From Bacillota bacterium (GTDB lineage Bacteria; Bacillota; Bacilli; Paenibacillales; Paenibacillaceae): a DNA stretch of 17,625 nucleotides. Positions 13,919 to 17,625 of the stretch are shown here, one piece after another. The number at the start of each line of letters is the position of its first letter. Position 1 is the stretch's first letter. A program made the position numbers and the translations under genes. The stretch lies in contig JAEWJS010000119.1 in NCBI GenBank assembly GCA_023386495.1, positions 1 to 17,625 of the forward strand. Reading direction: 5' to 3'. The notes under the pieces were generated by a model, which was not told the origin of the DNA, ran no database searches, and was given only the letters and a program-made list of their open reading frames with translations.

Positions 13919-14674
13919 TTATACCTCGCCGCAGTAGATCTCGGTCACATAAGCGATGACGACCTTGCCGTCCCGCTCGTTCTGCTCGAAGATCCGGCGA
14001 AGCTCCGCCATCATCGGCTCATGGTTCGGATGTCCCTTCGGCGGGCTGTAAGAGGAAGATCGCAGGCGTCCGCTAAGCCCATCGAAGTCGCAAGGCTGAT
14101 CGTTCACGAAGCGCGCTTCCTTCATCGTACCCTCACGGAAAAAAGCGCTGAGCGCCTCATGCGGAATGTTCGTGTGCCGCACCTGCTCATAGTCGGTGCC
14201 ATATTGGCGGAGCAGCTGCTCGTATTGCTCCAGGAATGGCGTGCCGCTCGTCTTGCGATTATTCCAGATGAGGAACGCCTTGCCGCCCGGCTTCAGCATG
14301 CGGCGGAATTCCAGCTGCGCGCGCGACTGGTCGAACCAATGAAACGCTTGCGCGCATGTGATGGCATCGACCGTATGTCCGGCCAGTCCTGTCTCCTCCG
14401 CCGTTCCCGCGACCGAGCGATAGTTCGGCACTTGGCCGAGCCAGCGTTCTGCCGCTTCCCGCATCGCAGCATTCGGCTCGACGGCAGTGACATGCAGGCC
14501 GCGATCAACCAGCAGCTTCGAGAAAATCCCTGTGCCTGCGCCGACATCGGCTACCTGCGAATCCGGCGTCAGTGAAGCTTCCTGCTGGATAAAGCGCAGC
14601 GCTTCCTCCGGGTAGCTGGGACGGTATTTCACATAATCGTTGACGCGATTCGAGAACCGTTCCGTATTGTTCAT
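13919..14674 (-). CDS. Class I SAM-dependent methyltransferase
   Basis: A 251-residue Rossmann-fold methyltransferase. Motif I is VADVGAGTGIFS (41-52), the acidic residue that would bind the SAM ribose is Glu66 in VTAVEPN, and the family block CAQAFHWFD lies at 107-115, followed by LKPGGKAFLIWNN near 127-139. This is the common UbiE/YcgJ-like class with an unknown small-molecule substrate. GAGGAGG sits seven bases before the ATG, and the ATG overlaps the stop of the VOC protein gene upstream (ATGA), so the two are co-translated. I see no clear terminator downstream. Confidence 0.93.
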   Translation of the reverse strand: MNNTERFSNRVNDYVKYRPSYPEEALRFIQQEASLTPDSQVADVGAGTGIFSKLLVDRGLHVTAVEPNAAMREAAERWLGQVPNYRSVAGTAEETGLAGHTVDAITCAQAFHWFDQSRAQLEFRRMLKPGGKAFLIWNNRKTSGTPFLEQYEQLLRQYGTDYEQVRHTNIPHEALSAFFREGTMKEARFVNDQPCDFDGLSGRLRSSSYSPPKGHPNHEPMMAELRRIFEQNERDGKVVIAYVTEIYCGEV

Positions 14675-15057
14675 GCTTGCGCCTCCTCGATGAATTCTAA
14701 TCGATTGCCGAACGGGTCTTCCGCGAAGAACCGTCGCACGCCTTCCTCCGAGCGCGCTTCGTCAAGCACGATGCGGACGCCGTTCTGCTGCAGATGATTA
14801 CGCAATAGATCTAGTTGCCGCACTTGGAATGCGGGATGCGCCTTCGTTGCAGGCACGAAAGGCTGCTGGACGCCGATATGCACCTGATGCGTGCCGCATT
14901 GGAACCATGCGCCGCCTCTTCCCGCAAGCGCGGCTGGCTTCTGAAGCTCCGGCCAGCCCAGCAGACCGCCGAAGAAGGCGCGCGCTTCCGCCTCGCAACC
15001 GGGCGGCGCTGCCAGCTGCACATGGTCAATGCCAAGAAATTGATACGATTGGTTCAT
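14671..15057 (-). CDS. VOC-superfamily (glyoxalase/bleomycin-resistance fold) protein
   Basis: A 128-residue single-subunit VOC protein. The typical start GIDHVQLAAPPG (9-20), the central WFQCGTHQVHIGV (51-63) and the ending FAEDPFGNRLEFIE (111-124) show the paired beta-alpha-beta fold; His12, His60 and Glu121 stand where metal ligands usually lie. Members include glyoxalase I, dioxygenases and antibiotic-binding proteins, and the substrate here is unknown. The ATG at 15057 is preferred over the one at 15078 because GGGAGGG lies nine bases before it. It is first in a two-gene operon with the methyltransferase, behind a promoter flanked by two inverted boxes. Confidence 0.92.
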   Translation of the reverse strand: MNQSYQFLGIDHVQLAAPPGCEAEARAFFGGLLGWPELQKPAALAGRGGAWFQCGTHQVHIGVQQPFVPATKAHPAFQVRQLDLLRNHLQQNGVRIVLDEARSEEGVRRFFAEDPFGNRLEFIEEAQA

Positions 15058-15106
15058 CGGTTCGATCCCTCCCTGCATCTGTTGTACGTTCGTTGTTGTT
15101 TCACTA

Positions 15107-15117
15107 TACGAAACCGT
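15107..15117 (+). promoter_or_regulatory. Operator-like box 1 (TACGAAACCGT)
   Basis: Exact inverted copy of the box at 15159-15169; the centres are 52 bases apart. It overlaps a local dyad GAAAC-cgt-GTTTC (15110-15122) and lies downstream of the proposed transcription start of the VOC/methyltransferase operon. Confidence 0.5.
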
Positions 15118-15141
15118 GTTTCATGAAATTAGGATGACATT

Positions 15142-15171
15142 ATTGTATCAATCCATCGACGGTTTCGTAAA
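15142..15171 (-). promoter_or_regulatory. Probable sigma-A promoter of the VOC/methyltransferase operon
   Basis: On the minus strand TTTACG (15171-15166), an 18-base spacer, then TACAAT (15147-15142). The -35 overlaps operator-like box 2. Confidence 0.5.
15159..15169 (-). promoter_or_regulatory. Operator-like box 2 (TACGAAACCGT on the minus strand)
   Basis: Reads ACGGTTTCGTA on the plus strand, the exact reverse complement of box 1. It covers part of the -35 element, as a repressor site would. Confidence 0.5.
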
Positions 15172-15262
15172 GCACTTCTCCACTATTATGCTTCACTCTA
15201 GTGCAGGCTTTGCCCGCCCTGCTATCGAATCCCGCGACGCCCTTCCCGCGCGGCAAGCACAA

Positions 15263-15299
15263 AGGACCGTCAAGGCCAACAATTCGCCCTGACGGTCCT
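15263..15299 (-). terminator. Hairpin terminator after the 15311-15865 gene
   Basis: Arms AGGACCGTCA (15263-15272) and TGACGGTCCT (15290-15299) pair over 10 bp, with three more pairs after one mismatch. On the minus strand the stem is followed by TTTGTG. It starts 12 bases beyond the stop codon. Confidence 0.7.
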
Positions 15300-15310
15300 G
15301 CCAGTAACCA

Positions 15311-15865
15311 TTATGCGCCGGTGTTCCCGGCATAAATATGCATGTCGCGGATATACGCGCCTGCGACTGCCGCAAGACGTACCGCCGTCGCCTCCAGCGC
15401 TGCGTCATCGCCCCCTGAGAGCCGCTCGCGAAGCTTCTCGACATAGCCGCGGCAGACCGGCTTCTTCGCCGGATGCGCGCGGCCGTAATCATCCAGGTAA
15501 CCGGAGATGAAGTAACAGTCCAGCACGTGCAGCTTCCACTCGAATGGCGCCTCGCCATCGCCGGCTGCTTGCCATACCAGCAGGCGGTCGTGCAGCTCGC
15601 TGAGCACGATCATGCCCAACCGGTACGTTCGCCGCGCGTATTCGCAGCTGTCCGCATCGATCAGCCCCTGCTCGAATCGCTTCCGGTTCATCTCGTCCAT
15701 CAAGTACAGAACCCCGCCCCATTCGGCCGTGAAGTCCGTCCATAGCGCTGCATCCTTCGCCATAATCTGCAGCGTGGTCACCGGTTCGAACACGAGATCC
15801 GGGTTCATCGCCAGCGCTTCCCGCGCGTCAGCATCCGATTCCGGCAGCCTATCCATCGCCGTCAT
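15311..15865 (-). CDS. Protein of unknown function
   Basis: A 184-residue soluble, mostly helical protein that I do not recognise. It has no signal peptide or membrane segment. Notable stretches are LWTDFTAEWGGVLYLMDEMN (41-60), YARRTYRLGMIVLSELHDRL (76-95) and FEWKLHVLDCYFISGYLDDY (108-127), which look like amphipathic helices carrying aromatic and acidic residues. The start has GGGAGGCG six bases upstream. It follows the YqkE-like gene after 21 bases with no terminator between, so the two form a unit, and a good hairpin terminator follows it. Confidence 0.82.
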   Translation of the reverse strand: MTAMDRLPESDADAREALAMNPDLVFEPVTTLQIMAKDAALWTDFTAEWGGVLYLMDEMNRKRFEQGLIDADSCEYARRTYRLGMIVLSELHDRLLVWQAAGDGEAPFEWKLHVLDCYFISGYLDDYGRAHPAKKPVCRGYVEKLRERLSGGDDAALEATAVRLAAVAGAYIRDMHIYAGNTGA

Positions 15866-15886
15866 GCGAATCGCCTCCCGAATCCG

Positions 15887-16156
15887 TTATTTGTACGTCT
15901 TCCAGTCCAGCTTGCTATTGTTCAACAAGTAGCCAAAATCATTCTCGCGCCGCTTCTGCTCCGCCTGCCGCTCTTCCTCGGCCAAGCGCACCGCTTCCTC
16001 GCGCTTCTTCGCCTCATCTGCCTTCAGCTCGTCAGCCTGCGCCTTCAGCTTCTGGAGCATCTCGGGCGCCAGCAAGTCCTTCAGCGTAGCAGGACGATCC
16101 TCCTGTGCCGGCTTCTGCTGCCTCGTCGTCTGTTTGCTTCGTTTCGATGTTGCCAT
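15887..16156 (-). CDS. yqkE: DUF3886 / YqkE-like protein
   Basis: An 89-residue hydrophilic protein. A basic N-terminus is followed by TLKDLLAPEMLQKLKAQADE (24-43), then a long charged helix rich in Lys, Glu and Ala (about 43-72) and the conserved ending FGYLLNNSKLDWKTYK (74-89). This matches what I recall of B. subtilis YqkE (DUF3886), whose function is unknown. GAGGTG lies seven bases before the ATG. It is first in a two-gene unit and has a plausible promoter at 16197-16226. Confidence 0.85.
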   Translation of the reverse strand: MATSKRSKQTTRQQKPAQEDRPATLKDLLAPEMLQKLKAQADELKADEAKKREEAVRLAEEERQAEQKRRENDFGYLLNNSKLDWKTYK

Positions 16157-16196
16157 TTCCTCTCACCTCGGTCTATCTCGTACTAGATCTGCGTTT

Positions 16197-16226
16197 ATTT
16201 TACCACAAGAGCTTATCCTGTGGAAA
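16197..16226 (-). promoter_or_regulatory. Probable promoter of the yqkE-like gene
   Basis: On the minus strand TTTCCA (16226-16221), an 18-base spacer, then TAAAAT (16202-16197). The spacer holds a short dyad, CCACA/TGTGG, overlapping the -35. Confidence 0.45.
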
Positions 16227-16284
16227 AACTCGAAATATGCGCGATTTTGCGGTATTGTTATTGTAAAGTAAATGTACAGGAAAC

Positions 16285-16290
16285 GAGGTG
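16285..16290 (+). promoter_or_regulatory. Ribosome binding site that fixes a TTG start
   Basis: GAGGTG, eight bases before the TTG at 16299. The in-frame ATG at 16272 lies before this site and has no ribosome site of its own. Confidence 0.7.
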
Positions 16291-16298
16291 AATCACGT

Positions 16299-16865
16299 TT
16301 GGAGTGGGACTATGCATTATTTCGATCCATTAATGACTACGCTAACGATACGACGCTCATCGGCAAGTCGCTGGTCTATGCCTCCGCCTGGAGCGACTAC
16401 TTCTTCTTCCTGAGCCTCGTCGCGTTCCTATTCTACCGATTCCGAATGGCTCTCTACGGATTCGCGGCTGCCGGCTTCACGGTAGTGGTCAGCCGACTCA
16501 TCTCATTATTCTACTATCGCGACCGCCCGTTCGTGGAGTTCGAGGTCAATCAGCTGCTGTACCATATCGAGAGCAATTCCTTCCCCAGCGACCACGCGGC
16601 TGCCGCCGTCGCGATCGCCGTCATGCTCCGGCTGTTCTCCCGCCGGGTCGGGAACCTCTATCTTGTACTGGCAGCTATCGTCTGCTTCTCGCGGGTATGG
16701 ATCGGCGTCCATTACCCGTTCGATGTTCTAGTCGGCATCGTGGTCGGGATCGCGGCGGCACTCGCGTGCTATCGCATTCTGGAGATCACGGAGCTCTACA
16801 ATAAGAGCATGCAGCTCCTTCGCTTGATCGCTAGACGCAAACCAGCTAACGGCGTCGAGCTCTAG
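16299..16865 (+). CDS. bcrC: BcrC-type PAP2 undecaprenyl-pyrophosphate phosphatase
   Basis: A 188-residue membrane phosphatase of the PAP2 family, starting at TTG. It would dephosphorylate undecaprenyl pyrophosphate on the outer face of the membrane, recycling the lipid carrier for peptidoglycan; in B. subtilis BcrC gives bacitracin resistance. PAP2 motifs are present: RDRPF (74-78), SNSFPSDHA (92-100) with His99, and SRVWIGVHYPFD (131-142) with Arg132 and His138. Hydrophobic helices lie near 34-47, 53-72, 101-111, 118-131 and 142-158. The start region DYALFRSIND resembles BcrC. A cyclophilin gene follows after 29 bases. I looked for an ECF promoter, as bcrC has in B. subtilis, and found none convincing. 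Confidence 0.88.
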   Translation: MEWDYALFRSINDYANDTTLIGKSLVYASAWSDYFFFLSLVAFLFYRFRMALYGFAAAGFTVVVSRLISLFYYRDRPFVEFEVNQLLYHIESNSFPSDHAAAAVAIAVMLRLFSRRVGNLYLVLAAIVCFSRVWIGVHYPFDVLVGIVVGIAAALACYRILEITELYNKSMQLLRLIARRKPANGVEL

Positions 16866-16894
16866 CATACATCGCACAACTATATAAGGAGAAG

Positions 16895-17578
16895 ATGAAT
16901 ACCATGTTGAACAACGCACGCTCGCTTCGCAATCGCAAATTCCTGATCGTACTCGCCGCAATTACCCTGCTGTTATCGCTCCTCACCGGCTGCGGCGCCG
17001 GCACGAAGACGAATGCGCCTGAACAGCCAGCCGCCGGGGGATCGACCGATCCTAATAATCCGATTGCAACGATCGAGATGGAGAACGGCGACAAGATCGA
17101 GATCGAGTTATTCCCCGAAATTGCGCCGAACACGGTGAATAACTTTATCTCGCTCGCCCAGCAGGGCTTCTACGACGGCTTGATTTTCCACCGCGTCATC
17201 CCCGGCTTCATGATCCAGGGCGGCGACCCGGACGGCACCGGAGCAGGCGGACCTGGCTACAGCATCAAGGGCGAATTCGCGGATAACGGCTTCCCGAACG
17301 AACTGAAGCACGAACGCGGCGTGCTGTCGATGGCACGCACGAACATTCCCGACTCGGCGGGCTCCCAATTCTTTATCATGGCTGCGGATGCGACTCACTT
17401 GGACGGCGCATATGCGGCCTTCGGCAAAGTGTACAGCGGCTTCGAGACCATCGACGCGATCGTGAGCGCGCCGCGCGACGCGAGTGACCGACCGAACGAG
17501 GATCAAGTGATGAAGAAGGTCACGATCGACACGAAGGACTTCACTTACGCGGAACCGGACAAGCTGCCGGCACTGTAG
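16895..17578 (+). CDS. Cyclophilin-type peptidyl-prolyl isomerase lipoprotein
   Basis: A 227-residue exported lipoprotein that would catalyse proline isomerisation to help secreted proteins fold outside the membrane. The signal peptide ends in the lipobox LLTGC (Cys33). After a short linker, the cyclophilin domain spans about 57-215, with catalytic FHRVIPGFMIQGGDPDG (98-114, Arg100 and Gln108), AGSQFFIM (155-162) and DGAYAAFGKV (170-179). The AAGGAG site is close to the ATG at 16895 (three bases) and 12 bases from the ATG at 16904, so either could be used; both give the same mature protein. It lies 29 bases after bcrC and is probably in the same operon. The last 47 bases of the window hold no further feature that I can see. 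Confidence 0.95.
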   Translation: MNTMLNNARSLRNRKFLIVLAAITLLLSLLTGCGAGTKTNAPEQPAAGGSTDPNNPIATIEMENGDKIEIELFPEIAPNTVNNFISLAQQGFYDGLIFHRVIPGFMIQGGDPDGTGAGGPGYSIKGEFADNGFPNELKHERGVLSMARTNIPDSAGSQFFIMAADATHLDGAYAAFGKVYSGFETIDAIVSAPRDASDRPNEDQVMKKVTIDTKDFTYAEPDKLPAL

Positions 17579-17625
17579 AAGCTGCTCTTCAACATAACCA
17601 AACAGAGAACCGCGCTTCGCAAGAC

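Noticed and set aside
15100..15125. TGAAAC and CGTATA upstream of the VOC gene as an ECF promoter
   Set aside because: Both elements resemble ECF hexamers, but they are only seven bases apart on the minus strand instead of 16-17.
16203..16298. Promoter for bcrC in the gap before its TTG start
   Set aside because: TAAAGT and TTGCGG elements occur, but none are correctly spaced, and no ECF pattern was found either. I could not support a call.

Overview
The window reads as chromosomal DNA from a high-GC member of the Bacillales, most likely Paenibacillaceae (Paenibacillus or Cohnella type). This rests on strong AGGAGG-type ribosome binding sites, sigma-A-like promoters, a KipI/KipA (PxpB/PxpC) pair, a DUF3886/YqkE homologue, a BcrC-type PAP2 phosphatase, and an ECF sigma/ABC transporter operon resembling the sigY-yxl operon of Bacillus subtilis. 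I see no tRNA, rRNA, insertion sequence, CRISPR array or phage gene. Genes are dense and no gap without a gene exceeds about 260 bases.

Layout. 1-1157 (minus): pxpB followed by the 5' part of pxpC, the 5-oxoprolinase subunits. 1338-6812 (plus): a tightly overlapped five-gene operon of ABC ATPase, ABC permease with a large extracytoplasmic domain, ECF sigma factor, membrane protein with an anti-sigma-like cytoplasmic head, and a second ABC ATPase with degenerate motifs. An ECF-type promoter candidate lies directly upstream. 6772-8160 (minus): a VWA-domain lipoprotein that converges on and overlaps the operon's 3' end, also with an ECF-like promoter candidate. 8301-8606 (plus): a small unknown protein. 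8609-9184 (minus): a conserved protein of unknown function. 9295-10257 (minus): a DmpG/HMGL-type aldolase-fold enzyme. 10378-11764 (minus): a TM2-like small membrane protein and an unknown lipoprotein. 11980-13764 (minus): an ABC exporter half-transporter. 13919-15057 (minus): a VOC (glyoxalase-fold) protein translationally coupled to a SAM methyltransferase, with a pair of inverted 11-bp boxes at the promoter. 15311-16156 (minus): a YqkE-like protein and an unknown protein. 16299-17578 (plus): a BcrC-type undecaprenyl-pyrophosphate phosphatase and a cyclophilin lipoprotein.

The most interesting system is the sigma/ABC operon. The sigma factor is encoded inside the transporter operon, and its probable anti-sigma domain is fused to a six-helix membrane protein that looks like a transporter subunit. 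The other permease carries an extracytoplasmic domain of about 480 residues that resembles M1 (gluzincin) aminopeptidases but has no zinc-binding HExxH. One ATPase is canonical and the other has lost the Q-loop glutamine and the LSGGQ signature. Together these suggest a sensing transporter that gates its own sigma factor. This is inference and untested. Most other genes are ordinary housekeeping or envelope functions.
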